From Deltaproteobacteria bacterium (GTDB lineage Bacteria; Desulfobacterota; Binatia; Binatales; Binataceae), in NCBI GenBank assembly GCA_021780755.1, contig JAJXYF010000027.1, positions 62,001-126,000 of the forward strand: a stretch of 64,000 bases of DNA, written 5' to 3'. This document shows, one piece after another, positions 19,923 to 28,842 of the stretch. The notes under the pieces were generated by a model that did no database searches, had not been told where the DNA came from, and worked only from the letters and a program-made list of their open reading frames with translations. Numbering within the stretch: the first letter of the stretch is position 1; each line of letters begins with the position of its first letter. A program made the translations under genes and the position numbers.

Positions 19923-21212
19923 TCAACCGCGAAAGACTTCGACCGGAAGTTCGCGCGAAGCCTGCCGTGCCGGGTAAAACGTCGCGACCAGACACAGCAG
20001 CATGGACGCGATGGCCACCAGTGCGAAGCTGAGCGGTTGCATCGCGACCGGCAGCGTGGACATGCCGTAGATCTCTTTCTGAATGTGGATGAAGTGGTAG
20101 CGCGAGAGCACGAAGCATCCGAGGGCGCCGAGCACCAGTCCCGCGATGGTACCGAAGGCCCCGACGATTAAGCCCTTGAGCACGAAGATCAACCGCACTT
20201 CGGCGGGCGTCGCGCCCATCGACATCAGCACCGCGATGTCCTTGCGCTTTTCCATCACGACCATGATTAGCGTGGCTACCAGGTTGAACGCGGCAACGCC
20301 GATCAGCATCAGCAGGACCAGCGCATAGACGCGCTTGAGCATTTCGAAACCGGCGGCCGCCGCTTCGTTGAACTCCATCCAGTTGCTCACGCGAAACGAC
20401 GGACCGAAACGCGCGCGCAGTTGGGCGGTGACGAGGTCGGTATCGTCGAGGTTGATGAGTTGAATTTCGAGCCCATCGACCTTGCCGACGCGGCCAAAGA
20501 AGCGTTGCGCATTGCCGAGGCCCATGAAGACCAGGTCGCGGTCAAGGAAGGCGACACCGGACTCGAAAATCGCACCCACGGTGAAGTGGCCGGTCTTGGT
20601 AGTGATGCCGTTGTCGGCGCCGCCGGTCACCGGGACGACCGCGGTCACCGTATCGCCAGTCGTGACCTTGAGTTTGTCGGCGAGCGTCGAGCCGATGGCG
20701 ATCGCGCCGTCGATGGCCGGCGCGGGCGATCGCGAGCTCGATAACGCCGGCGTCGTCGTGGTCGCCGCACCGGCGGCCGGGGCGTTCGTGTTGGAAAGGC
20801 TACCCAGCGATCCACGCTGAATATAGCGCAGCAGCTGGGCAACGATCGCGGCGTTGTCGGGATCGATTCCACGCACGATTACACCGCTGATGCCGCGCAT
20901 CGAACTGATCATGGCCTGCCCGACGATAAAGGGGTCAGAACCGGCGACGCCGGCGACCGAGTTGGCGCGCGCGAGCAAGGCGTCGTAGCCCGAAATCGAG
21001 CCGTTGAAGCTGAGAATCTGCACCTGCGGCGTGAGCGTAAGAATTCGCTGACGCAGGCTCTGCTCGAATCCACCCATCACGGCAAGCACGACGACCAGGG
21101 CCGCCACCCCGATCATCACGCCGATCGCGGTGAAGATCGTGGTAATCGAGATGAAGGCGTCGCGCCGGCGCGCGCGGAGGTACCGCACCGCTATCTGAAG
21201 TTCGTATCGCAA
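19923..21212 (-). CDS. LolC/LolE-family ABC transporter permease
   Basis: 429 residues. Layout of the lipoprotein-releasing LolC/E subunits: a first membrane helix near residues 22-46 (FISITTIFTAIGVMIGVAAL), a large periplasmic domain, and three C-terminal helices around RVYALVLLMLIGVAAFNL, GLIVGAFGTIAGLVLG and SFALVAIASMLLCLV. The cytoplasmic coupling segment EKRKDIAVLMSMGATPAEV is diagnostic. LolCDE extracts lipoproteins from the inner membrane for delivery to LolA. A Thr/Ala/Pro-rich insert lies in the periplasmic domain. No lolD ATPase or second permease lies on either side, so the ATPase must be encoded elsewhere. LolC versus LolE cannot be decided. Confidence 0.87.
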   Translation of the reverse strand: MRYELQIAVRYLRARRRDAFISITTIFTAIGVMIGVAALVVVLAVMGGFEQSLRQRILTLTPQVQILSFNGSISGYDALLARANSVAGVAGSDPFIVGQAMISSMRGISGVIVRGIDPDNAAIVAQLLRYIQRGSLGSLSNTNAPAAGAATTTTPALSSSRSPAPAIDGAIAIGSTLADKLKVTTGDTVTAVVPVTGGADNGITTKTGHFTVGAIFESGVAFLDRDLVFMGLGNAQRFFGRVGKVDGLEIQLINLDDTDLVTAQLRARFGPSFRVSNWMEFNEAAAAGFEMLKRVYALVLLMLIGVAAFNLVATLIMVVMEKRKDIAVLMSMGATPAEVRLIFVLKGLIVGAFGTIAGLVLGALGCFVLSRYHFIHIQKEIYGMSTLPVAMQPLSFALVAIASMLLCLVATFYPARQASRELPVEVFRG

Positions 21213-21280
21213 ATGAGTCAGTGCCCGCGTGAACCGGAATGCGCGGCCGTCTCCGGCGCACAGCGCTGCGTGGCAGCCGG

Positions 21281-22498
21281 TTAGTATATCACCTTCTCGC
21301 GCTTGAGCTCTTCGATCTCGGCCGGCTCCATCCCGAGAATTTCGCCGAGCACCTCATCGCTATGCTGACCGAGGGTCGGCGCCGGTCGCCGCAAAGCGCC
21401 CGGCGTGCGGCTCATGCGATGCTCCAGGCCTTCATAGGGCGACGGCCCCATCTCCTTGTGATCGAGCCATTGCCAGAAACCAAACGCTTCGAGGTTCTCG
21501 TCGCGATGGAGGTCCATGCAGTTTTGCACCGGATAGGCCGACACGCCGGCGGCCTGCAGCGCGGCCGTGAGTTCGTCGGCGCCGCGCGTGCGGACCATCG
21601 CGCCGACCAGATCGTCGAGCGCCGCCCGATCGCGAAAGCGCCCGAGCATCGTGGCAAAGCGCGCATCGGTGGGCGGATTGCCCATCACCTCGAGCAGCGC
21701 GCGCCATTCGCGATCATCGGCGACCGCAATCGCGATCCAGCGCTCGTGACCGTCTTCGTCGGCGCAGCGATAGGCACCGTGCGGGGCGTAGCGTTCGGAT
21801 CGATTGCCTACGGGGCCGAGCACGCGGCCGGTCGCAAAGTAGTCAACCAGCATCGGCGCGAGGTTGTGGAGCGAGGCCTCGTACTGCGCCATGTCGATGT
21901 ACTGGCCCTTGCCGGTGCGGCGCCGGTAATCGAGCGCCGCGATCAACGCGCACGCCGCAAAGCGCGGAGCGATGAAATCCGTATAGGCACCGTAGGGCGG
22001 ACAGGGCTCCGCCTCGGAATAGCCGGAGACGTGATAAAAGCCCGACAGCGCGGCCATCAGATTGCCGAAGCCGGGGTAGTCGCGATGCGGGCCGGTCTGC
22101 CCCTGCATGCAGGTGGACAGCATTATGAGATCCGGCTTGATCGCGCGAAGGGAGTCAAAATCGAGGCCCCAGTTGCGCAGGGTCTTGGGCGTGAAGCTTT
22201 CGGTCACGACGTCGGCCCACGGCAGCATCTTCAGAAAAATCTCGCGGGCGCGCGGCTTGCTCATGTCGAGCGCGAGGCCGCGCTTGGAGGTATTGAAGCT
22301 CGCGAAGAACTGGCTGTTGTTGATGCCGGGTTGCGCGTCCTTCCACGGCGGCGCGAGACGCAGTCCGTCCGGGCGCGCGGCTGATTCGATACGCACCACG
22401 TCGGCGCCGTAGTCGGCGAGATATTTCGTGGTGACGGGACCGACCGCGTACCAGGTGAAGTCGAGGACATGGATTCCGGCGAACGGAAGACAGCTCAT
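21281..22498 (-). CDS. CaiB/BaiF (family III) CoA-transferase, catalytic Asp present
   Basis: 405 residues, full length for a family III CoA-transferase. These enzymes move CoA between carboxylic acids through an aspartyl anhydride on a conserved Asp. Visible: IHVLDFTWYAVGPVTTKYLADYG, the CoA-binding SKRGLALDM, ADVVTESFTP, and Asp174 in GAYTDFIAPRFAA at the position of formyl-CoA transferase Asp169. It is 21 bp downstream of a second, divergent member on the same strand, which suggests a two-subunit enzyme of the kind known for BbsE/BbsF. Substrate unknown. Confidence 0.88.
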   Translation of the reverse strand: MSCLPFAGIHVLDFTWYAVGPVTTKYLADYGADVVRIESAARPDGLRLAPPWKDAQPGINNSQFFASFNTSKRGLALDMSKPRAREIFLKMLPWADVVTESFTPKTLRNWGLDFDSLRAIKPDLIMLSTCMQGQTGPHRDYPGFGNLMAALSGFYHVSGYSEAEPCPPYGAYTDFIAPRFAACALIAALDYRRRTGKGQYIDMAQYEASLHNLAPMLVDYFATGRVLGPVGNRSERYAPHGAYRCADEDGHERWIAIAVADDREWRALLEVMGNPPTDARFATMLGRFRDRAALDDLVGAMVRTRGADELTAALQAAGVSAYPVQNCMDLHRDENLEAFGFWQWLDHKEMGPSPYEGLEHRMSRTPGALRRPAPTLGQHSDEVLGEILGMEPAEIEELKREKVIY

Positions 22499-22519
22499 CG
22501 GATCGATTCTCCCGCGAAT

Positions 22520-23779
22520 TCAGATCACGCCGGCGGCGCGCAATTCGACGATTTCGTTCTGGCTCAATTCCAGCAGGCCGCCGTAGATCTCGTGATTATG
22601 CTGCCCGAGTTGCGGTGCCGCGCCTTGCGGGCCGACCGGAGTTTCACTCATTTTCGCGAACGCACCGGGCATCGTGAAGCTGCGATCAAGACCCGCGTGA
22701 TCGACGGTGACGAAATAGTCGCGCGCTTTGAGCTGCGGATCGGCGGCGATATCGGCGGCATTGGCGACCGGCGCGCCGAACAGGCGGCGTTTGAGAATAT
22801 TCTGCCACAGCTCTTTTTTGGTCTTGGTCAAAAAGAAGCGCTGCACCGCTTCCTCGGCGTCATCGAGTTCTTTCAGATCGGCGGCCGAGGCCGCCATGAA
22901 GCCGCTCGGCGTGAGTGTTTTCAGACCGCCTGCCGCGGCGAGCCAGTCGGGCGCCATGCCTTCTTCTTTCATCCACGCGATCACGGCGTTGGTGGAATTG
23001 AAATACGCGCCGCCGGCAATCAGGAACGAGACGTGTCCATCCCTGCATTGATAGACGGTCTTGCGGCGTCCGCCGATCGCGCCGGTGAAGACCCCGCTGC
23101 GCCGCAGGTAATCGCCGTGCAGTAGCGGCATTGCTTGCTCGTTCATCAGGGTCCAGACGACGCAGGCCTGCGCGTTGACCACGATATGCTGGCCCAGGCC
23201 GTCCACCTGGCGCGGGTAGTGCGCGATCATCGAGGCGACGGCGGCCTCCGCGCCGGCGTGCAGCCAGGCTTGCGGCACACTCATCTGAACCGGCGGCATG
23301 CCCTCCTGCCCCATCAGGAACATCGCGCCGCCCGACGCCCACGATACGATATCGGCGGCCTTGTAATCCTTGCCCGGGCCTTGGTCGCCAAACGGTGTGA
23401 TGGTGGCGTGAATCAGGCGCGGGTTCAGCGCGGCAAGCGTTTCGTAGCCGAGGCCGAGCGCTTCGAGATGGCCGAGCGGGAACGCCTCGACCAGGAAATC
23501 GGCGCGCGTTACCAGTTGCTTCAGGAGATCGCGGCCGTCGGCACTTTCAAGGTTGAGCGTGATCGAGCGCTTGCCGGCCTGATAGGCCAGAAAATAAAGG
23601 CCACGATCCGCGCCGGGCTCGTCGTCGAGGAAGGGCGGGATTTTTCGCGTCGCGCAGCCCTGCGGCGGCTCGACCTTGATAACCTCGGCGCCCATGTCCG
23701 CGAAGATTTTGCCGCAGAGCGCGCCCCTCTCGTCGCTCAAGTCGAGCATCCGCATTCCGTTGAGCAGTTCCGAACGCAT
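22520..23779 (-). CDS. CaiB/BaiF-family CoA-transferase-like protein lacking the catalytic Asp
   Basis: 419 residues from the ATG giving MRSELLNGMRMLDLSDERG, chosen because the family starts 8-10 residues before LDLS; a GTG 39 bp upstream is also open. Family features are AEVIKVEPPQG, AGKRSITLNLES, ADFLVEAFPLG and DGHVSFLIAGG. Where the partner has Asp174, this protein reads SVPQAWLHAG (about residues 168-176), with no acidic residue. It may be a structural subunit paired with the downstream active member, or a non-transferase. Spacing to the partner is 21 bp, so they are almost surely co-expressed. Confidence 0.82.
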   Translation of the reverse strand: MRSELLNGMRMLDLSDERGALCGKIFADMGAEVIKVEPPQGCATRKIPPFLDDEPGADRGLYFLAYQAGKRSITLNLESADGRDLLKQLVTRADFLVEAFPLGHLEALGLGYETLAALNPRLIHATITPFGDQGPGKDYKAADIVSWASGGAMFLMGQEGMPPVQMSVPQAWLHAGAEAAVASMIAHYPRQVDGLGQHIVVNAQACVVWTLMNEQAMPLLHGDYLRRSGVFTGAIGGRRKTVYQCRDGHVSFLIAGGAYFNSTNAVIAWMKEEGMAPDWLAAAGGLKTLTPSGFMAASAADLKELDDAEEAVQRFFLTKTKKELWQNILKRRLFGAPVANAADIAADPQLKARDYFVTVDHAGLDRSFTMPGAFAKMSETPVGPQGAAPQLGQHNHEIYGGLLELSQNEIVELRAAGVI

Positions 23780-23967
23780 TTCGATTCCGTCCGTAAGTAC
23801 GATTGGCAGCGCGGTCACCGATCACCGCGAGGCCGTCGCGATACTAGGGTAATTGGGTGCCGGTGGGAAACTCCAGCCGGGCATTTCCAGCCGCCTGCGC
23901 CCCGGTTCACGAACGCCGACACCCGTCGGGCAGGAGCGATCGCACACGGCCGAACAGATCCGCGCCG

Positions 23968-24777
23968 CTACTTCATCAGGGCGCGCGCGGCACCGATCGC
24001 GGTCGCATAGTCGGCGTGTTCGGGGATCAGAAAACCTCCGCCAAAGGCAAAATTGAGCCGCTTCATTTTCTGCATGAAGCGGAAAATCCGCGTGAGTTTG
24101 CCGGTCAGTACGATGTCCTCCTGGCCGCATCCCCGCGCCGCCGCGATACTCAGCACCGAGACCACTTCGACGATCATGTTCATGATCGCCAGCGCCTTGT
24201 CTTCGGCGGTGGCATCGGAGCCGATTTTGCCGAAATTGGATGCGGTAGTGCCGGGCGGCAGATCGCCGATCGCGCCGCCCGCGATGTCGCGCACGGTGAG
24301 ATCGACGCGGGACAGATCACCGCGCGCGGCCATCGCCTCGAGCGTCTCGAAGGTCGATACGCCGAGCATGTGCTTCGATAGCCCGCGCAGCGTGCCGCCG
24401 CCGAGACCGGTGCCGCTGACGTGATCGATTTTGGCGCCGTTGACCGAGACGATCGCGGTGCCGGTGCCGAGCGAAACCACCAGCGCGCGTTCTTTTCTGG
24501 CGAGCGACGTGCCGCCGATCCCAATTGCCGAAAATTCGTTGACCTTGACCACCGGACGGCCGAGTAGAGTGGCCGAGAGCGCGCGCGATCCGGCGCCGGT
24601 CGCGGCCACCTGATCGACCTTCTCGAGCGGCAGGTTGAAACTCTCGACCAGTTTGCCGAGTGCGCCGGCCGCCGCCGCGATGGGGTCATTTGCTTCGATG
24701 GTGACGACGTGGATGTCTCCATTGTCCAGGATCACCGCGTCAGTCGTGGAACCGCCAATATCTATTCCGACCAGCAT
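23968..24777 (-). CDS. coaW: Type II pantothenate kinase
   Basis: 269 residues, matching the CoaW/fumble family of the ASKHA fold, which phosphorylates pantothenate as the first step of CoA synthesis and in characterised bacterial members resists CoA feedback. Visible: phosphate-1 loop GIDIGGSTTDAVI, GAGSRALSATLLG, the conserved NEFSAIGIGG with the catalytic Glu, ATP-binding VSLGTGTAIVSVNG, GTGLGGGTLRGLSKHMLG, and the C-terminal IVLTGKLTR. It lies downstream of the two CoA-transferase genes on the same strand, 190 bp away from them in the upstream direction, so its own promoter is likely. Divergent from rarA. Confidence 0.9.
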   Translation of the reverse strand: MLVGIDIGGSTTDAVILDNGDIHVVTIEANDPIAAAAGALGKLVESFNLPLEKVDQVAATGAGSRALSATLLGRPVVKVNEFSAIGIGGTSLARKERALVVSLGTGTAIVSVNGAKIDHVSGTGLGGGTLRGLSKHMLGVSTFETLEAMAARGDLSRVDLTVRDIAGGAIGDLPPGTTASNFGKIGSDATAEDKALAIMNMIVEVVSVLSIAAARGCGQEDIVLTGKLTRIFRFMQKMKRLNFAFGGGFLIPEHADYATAIGAARALMK

Positions 24778-25014
24778 AGGTGGGTGCCGACTCCTGTCCG
24801 GCCCGTCTGAAGGCTAGAACATCGTCAATCATCTGTGCAAACGGCCAATTTTCCCCGGGCGGGAATGGGTTGGGCGCGGCGGCCGAAAATTTCCACGCAC
24901 TTGGGTCAGCGATCGTCAAACCGATTTGCCAATCCGCTCGTCGGATCTGATTGCGGGAACGCGTGCCGCCCCCTTGGTTCCACACAAATCGCGATCGGTG
25001 CTAACGTCCTCGCA

Positions 25015-26394
25015 ATGGCACGCCGCAAGGCCGACGAGAGTGAGGGACTTTTCCGTCCGCGGCATCCGGTGGCGCAACCGCTGGCCGATCGCATGCGTCC
25101 GCGGACGCTCGACGAAGTGGTCGGCCAGGAACATCTGCTCGGCCCCGGCAAACTGCTGAGCCAGATGGTCGCGGCCGGCAACCTTCATTCGATGATCCTG
25201 TGGGGACCGCCCGGCACCGGCAAGACCACCATCGCGCTGCTGCTCGCACAGCAATCGGGCGCACGCTTCAAAACGATCGCGGCAGTTTCGGCCGGTGTCG
25301 CGGAACTGCGCGAGGCGGTCGATGAGGCGCGCCGCGCACTCGACCTCGAGGGCAAGCGTTCCGTCGTCTTCATCGACGAGATTCATCGATGGAACCGCGC
25401 GCAGCAGGACGCGATTCTGCCGCAAGTCGAAAGCGGGCTGATCACGCTGATCGGCGCCACCACCGAGAACCCTTCGTTCGAAGTAATCTCGCCGCTGCTG
25501 TCGCGGGCACGCGTGCTCGTGCTGAAACCGCTGGAGGACGCTGACATCGCGACGCTGGTGTCGCGCGCGCTGACGGATCGCGAACGCGGACTCGGCGCGA
25601 TGGGACTGACGATCGGCGACGAAGCACTCGCTGAGGTGGTGCGCTTTGGCGCGGGTGACGCGCGCCGCGCGCTCGGCACGCTCGAAGTGGCGGCGGAAAT
25701 GGCGCAGACGGCGAAACGCGGCGGCATCACACCCGACGACGTCACCGAGGCGGCGCAACACAAGGCGCTGCTCTACGACCGCTCGGGCGAGGAGCATTAC
25801 AACGTCATCTCAGCGTTCATTAAGAGCATGCGCGGGAGCGACCCCGACGCGGCGCTCTACTGGATGACGCGGATGATCGAGGCGGGCGAGGATGCGCTGT
25901 TCATCGCGCGGCGCATGGTGATCTTCGCGGCGGAGGACATCGGCAACGCCGATCCGCGCGCGTTGCAGGTTGCGCTCGCGGTCAAGGACGCGGTTGATTT
26001 CGTCGGCCTGCCCGAGGGCATAATTCCACTCGCGCAAGGGGTGACCTATCTGGCCGGCGCGCCGAAATCGAACGCTTCATACCGTGCGATGATCGCGGCG
26101 CGCGAGGACGCCCGTAAACTCGGGGCGCTGCCGGTGCCGCTCCATCTGCGCAACGCGCCGACACCGCTAATGCGCAAGCTCGGCTATGGCGAGGACTATC
26201 TTTATCCGCACGACTTCGGCGGCGCGGTGGTCGATCAGAATTATCTGCCGGAACAAATCGAAGGACGGACCTACTACACGCCGTCAGATCGCGGATACGA
26301 GGCGCGCATGCGCGAGTATCTCGGCCGCGTGCGCGCGATGCGCACCGCCTCACGCGCTTCCGCCGCCGAACTCGGCAAGAAACGACGCGACTGA
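25015..26394 (+). CDS. rarA: Replication-associated recombination protein A (RarA/MgsA/WRNIP1 AAA+ ATPase)
   Basis: 459 residues starting at the ATG that gives [11 protein letters not shown]; an open frame 180 bp upstream adds non-conserved sequence. RarA acts at stalled forks as a homotetramer related to clamp loaders. Visible: [20 protein letters not shown], Walker [10 protein letters not shown] (residues 64-72), Walker [17 protein letters not shown], sensor 1 [12 protein letters not shown], sensor 2 [11 protein letters not shown], and the tetramerisation part [23 protein letters not shown] (read in segments). It is convergent with the HU gene. Confidence 0.96.
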   Translation: MARRKADESEGLFRPRHPVAQPLADRMRPRTLDEVVGQEHLLGPGKLLSQMVAAGNLHSMILWGPPGTGKTTIALLLAQQSGARFKTIAAVSAGVAELREAVDEARRALDLEGKRSVVFIDEIHRWNRAQQDAILPQVESGLITLIGATTENPSFEVISPLLSRARVLVLKPLEDADIATLVSRALTDRERGLGAMGLTIGDEALAEVVRFGAGDARRALGTLEVAAEMAQTAKRGGITPDDVTEAAQHKALLYDRSGEEHYNVISAFIKSMRGSDPDAALYWMTRMIEAGEDALFIARRMVIFAAEDIGNADPRALQVALAVKDAVDFVGLPEGIIPLAQGVTYLAGAPKSNASYRAMIAAREDARKLGALPVPLHLRNAPTPLMRKLGYGEDYLYPHDFGGAVVDQNYLPEQIEGRTYYTPSDRGYEARMREYLGRVRAMRTASRASAAELGKKRRD

Positions 26395-26490
26395 CATTCG
26401 CACAAGCACTGAACGGTTCGCGCGAGCGGCATTACTCGCTGGTGAGGCCGGGGATGTCCAGCTCGCGCGTAGCGGCGATCAGCGGGGGAC

Positions 26491-26536
26491 AAAAAATAAC
26501 CGCGAGGCCGATACGCGCATCCGGCCTCGCGGTTAT
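26491..26536 (-). terminator. Strong intrinsic terminator of the HU gene
   Basis: A perfect 15-bp inverted repeat (ATAACCGCGAGGCCG and its complement, arms 26496-26510 and 26522-26536) around an 11-nt loop. On the minus strand the second arm runs into a T-run at 26491-26497, the form expected for rho-independent termination of the HU transcript 28 bp after its stop. On the plus strand the hairpin is followed by A residues, so it should not terminate rarA by the usual mechanism. Confidence 0.9.
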
Positions 26537-26563
26537 GAAAAAAATCGAGTTGGGAAATTACGA

Positions 26564-26845
26564 TTAGCGCGTGCCGAGCACGGAATCCTTCAGCGCTTTT
26601 GCCGGTGTGAAGCGCAGACGCGTGCGCGCCGGGATTTTGATCGCCGCGCCGGTCATCGGGTTGCGTCCCATGCGCGCCTTGGTCTTGCGCTTGCGGAAGA
26701 TGCCGAGCCCGGCGAGGCGCAGCGAGCCTTCCTTCTTGAGTTCGCGCACGACCAGCGCCGTGAGTTCTTCGATGGCCGACTTCGCCTGCTTCTTGTTGAT
26801 GCCGACTTTGTCGGCGAGATGGGTTGCGACCTGAGACTGCGTCAT
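26564..26845 (-). CDS. HU/IHF-family nucleoid DNA-binding protein
   Basis: 93 residues starting at the second of two adjacent ATGs. The leader AAGGAGGAGGATGATG puts the first ATG only 3 nt from the Shine-Dalgarno sequence, so the second (6 nt away) fits better. HU-type proteins bend and wrap DNA as dimers. Visible: the helical N-terminus QVATHLADKVGINKKQAKSAIEEL in two helices, GLGIFRKRKTKARMGRNPMTG forming the strand and DNA-binding arm with the intercalating Pro in RNPMTG, and the end RFTPAKALKDSV. Strong terminator downstream; upstream a palindrome GGCCTCAAGGCC at 26872-26883 and a run of phased T-tracts. Confidence 0.95.
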   Translation of the reverse strand: MTQSQVATHLADKVGINKKQAKSAIEELTALVVRELKKEGSLRLAGLGIFRKRKTKARMGRNPMTGAAIKIPARTRLRFTPAKALKDSVLGTR

Positions 26846-26905
26846 CATCCTCCTCCTTGCGGCCCCGAAATGGCCTCAAGGCCCAGCGTGGACTAGTGCG
26901 CGCGG

Positions 26906-27045
26906 ATTTTCAAGTATGAAACCCAGGGAAATACGCATTTTCCCCTAGAACGGCGCATTTTTCCGCACACAGATGCCATTTTTGACTGTCCGGTGCGGGA
27001 TTTTGAACCTCGAACGCACCCCGTGCCAGTCTGACAGCGGATTTT
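26906..27045. promoter_or_regulatory. Six helically phased T-tracts (predicted curved DNA) upstream of the HU gene
   Basis: ATTTT or ATTTTT occurs at 26906, 26937, 26957, 26978, 27000 and 27041 (first base), all in the same orientation, inside a 140-bp GC-rich region. The steps of 31, 20, 21, 22 and 41 bp are close to 3, 2, 2, 2 and 4 turns of B-DNA. In-phase A/T-tracts are known to produce intrinsic curvature. The stretch lies between truA and the HU start, where the HU promoter must be. No confident -35/-10 pair was found within it. Confidence 0.6.
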
Positions 27046-27078
27046 GCGGCGCGCGGATCGAGCGCATCGTCGCATCGT

Positions 27079-27816
27079 TCAGTAACGAACCTCGACCAGG
27101 AACAGACCGCACGGCGGAGCCGACGCGGGCACCGGTGCGCGATCGCGCGCCGCGATTAGATCGGTCACCTGCGGGGGCGCGAGCTTGCCGCGACCGACCG
27201 CGATCATCGCCGCGACCATCGTGCGCACCATGTGGCGCATGAAGCCGCTCGCCTCGACGCGATACACCAGGCGATTTCCGTGGCGACTCCACTCGCTCAC
27301 GTAAACGCGGCGCCGGGTGCTCTTTTCTTCCGAGCCGAGCGATCGAAATGCGGCAAAATCGTGATCGCCGATAAAGCGACGCGCCGCCGCGTTCATCGCG
27401 GCGAGTTCCAACGGCGCCGATATCAGCCATGCATAACGGTAATCGAAGGGCGAACGCCGCTCCCGGTTGATCACGCGATACTCGTACGCCCGCACGCGCG
27501 CGTCGCGCCGCGGATCGAAATCATCGCGCGCCGCGGCCGCCGCGATAATCGCGATATCTGGCGGCAGCAGCGAATTCATCGCGCGCTGGAGGTCGGCCGG
27601 CGCGAATTCGCGCGGCAGATCGAACGCGGCGACCTGGCCGAGCGCATGCACGCCGGCGTCGGTGCGACCGGAGCCGTGGACGCGGATTTGCTGCGAGAAA
27701 ATCCGTTCGAGCACCGCTTCGAGCCGCGCCTGGATCGAATCCTGACCGGCCTGCAGTTGCCAGCCCGAATAATTCGAGCCGTCGTACTCGAGCGTAATCC
27801 GGATTTTCATTTTCAA
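27079..27816 (-). CDS. truA: tRNA pseudouridine(38-40) synthase
   Basis: 245 residues, normal for TruA, which isomerises uridines 38-40 of the tRNA anticodon arm. Visible: the N-terminal RITLEYDGSNYSGWQ, the catalytic Asp in HGSGRTDAGVHALGQVAAF, the middle signature RRDARVRAYEYRVIN, and the C-terminal VEASGFMRHMVRTMVAAM with the conserved Arg. It is 51 bp downstream of the Usg-like gene, the same neighbourhood as E. coli usg-truA, and is the last gene before the HU control region. Confidence 0.97.
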   Translation of the reverse strand: MKMKIRITLEYDGSNYSGWQLQAGQDSIQARLEAVLERIFSQQIRVHGSGRTDAGVHALGQVAAFDLPREFAPADLQRAMNSLLPPDIAIIAAAAARDDFDPRRDARVRAYEYRVINRERRSPFDYRYAWLISAPLELAAMNAAARRFIGDHDFAAFRSLGSEEKSTRRRVYVSEWSRHGNRLVYRVEASGFMRHMVRTMVAAMIAVGRGKLAPPQVTDLIAARDRAPVPASAPPCGLFLVEVRY

Positions 27817-27867
27817 TTATGAGACGCCGCGCGACTTCGCCGCCGTCAGCGACTCGGCCTGATCGGA

Positions 27868-28836
27868 TCAGGAGAAGGGGAACCAGAGGCTCTCAGCAAT
27901 CCATAACGCGGTAGTCGCGGCCACCCGGGCACTGTCGAAGACGCACCACATCACGGCGCCGTTGCCGCTTTGCCGCATGCGCACGATGACCGCCTCCTGC
28001 CCGACCGCGTCAACGAAACCGGCCGGGTCGTCGCCCTCGATGAAGAGGATTCCCGGCGCCGCGCGCATCCTGGCGATCCATTCGTGCGCTTCGCCCATCG
28101 GCGATACCACGCTGATCGCGACCGCCTCGCCATGAAAGGCGGGCGTTTGCACGAATTGAACCGCGACCGCTGGTCCACCGCCGGCCAGTGCGGTCGTTTG
28201 CGCACCGATCGCGTCGGCCAGTGCGTTGCCGTTTTCCGGGATGAACAGGTTGAACGCGAGTTGCGTTTGCTCTTCGCCGATATCGAGCCGCGCGTTGAGC
28301 AGATCGGCGGTCTGGTTGAAGAGATCGGAGACCCTTTCGCGCCCGCCCGCGCTGGCGCCCGCCAGCACCGTAGCACCGACAAATCCGCTCTCGATGCCAA
28401 GCGCGCCGATCACGGTGGCGATCACCTGCGCTGCCGGATGCGGCACCGCGATGACCTTATGGGCCTTGAAATCCTGCACGCGATCGCGCGCGACCAGGCC
28501 CGGCGCAATCATCGGCACCGTCGATGGCATACGTGCGGTGGCGCTCAGATCGATCAACACCGGCCCGGGGGCTTCCTCGATTATTTCGAGCGCGCGAACT
28601 TCAGGCACCGCGAGGAACGCGATGTCACAATTCGCCAGATCGGCGGGTGCGTTGAGCCGCGTGACGGTGAGCGTGCGGCCGGCCGATTCAACCGAGTCCG
28701 ACGATCCGGCTTCGGAGGCAAAGAGCAGCAGTTCCGAGCAGGGAAATTCGCGCTCGCCGATCAGATCGGCAATCTGGCTGCCAACCGTGCCGGTGGCGCC
28801 AACCACCGCCACCCGCGGTTCACGGCCACTCGCCAT
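27868..28836 (-). CDS. Usg-like, probably non-catalytic aspartate-semialdehyde dehydrogenase paralogue
   Basis: 322 residues with the full fold of aspartate-semialdehyde dehydrogenase: the NADP motif RVAVVGATGTVGSQIADLI, REFPCSELLLFAS, VLIDLSATARM and QTQLAFNLFIP. The active site is gone. Where functional enzymes read NPNCST, this protein reads VPHPAA, so the thioester Cys is Pro, and the His of the GHS segment is replaced (FHGEAVA). The IAVP wording and its position just before truA match E. coli Usg, which also lacks the Cys. It begins 6 bp after leuB. It should not be annotated as a working asd; function unknown. Confidence 0.85.
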   Translation of the reverse strand: MASGREPRVAVVGATGTVGSQIADLIGEREFPCSELLLFASEAGSSDSVESAGRTLTVTRLNAPADLANCDIAFLAVPEVRALEIIEEAPGPVLIDLSATARMPSTVPMIAPGLVARDRVQDFKAHKVIAVPHPAAQVIATVIGALGIESGFVGATVLAGASAGGRERVSDLFNQTADLLNARLDIGEEQTQLAFNLFIPENGNALADAIGAQTTALAGGGPAVAVQFVQTPAFHGEAVAISVVSPMGEAHEWIARMRAAPGILFIEGDDPAGFVDAVGQEAVIVRMRQSGNGAVMWCVFDSARVAATTALWIAESLWFPFS

Positions 28837-28842
28837 GGTCGT

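Noticed and set aside
26491..26536. Shared bidirectional terminator for rarA and HU
   Set aside because: Only the minus strand has the U-run; on the plus strand A residues follow the stem.
27868..28836. Annotation as a functional asd
   Set aside because: The NPNCST active-site Cys reads Pro and the active-site His is lost; Usg-like is the better call.
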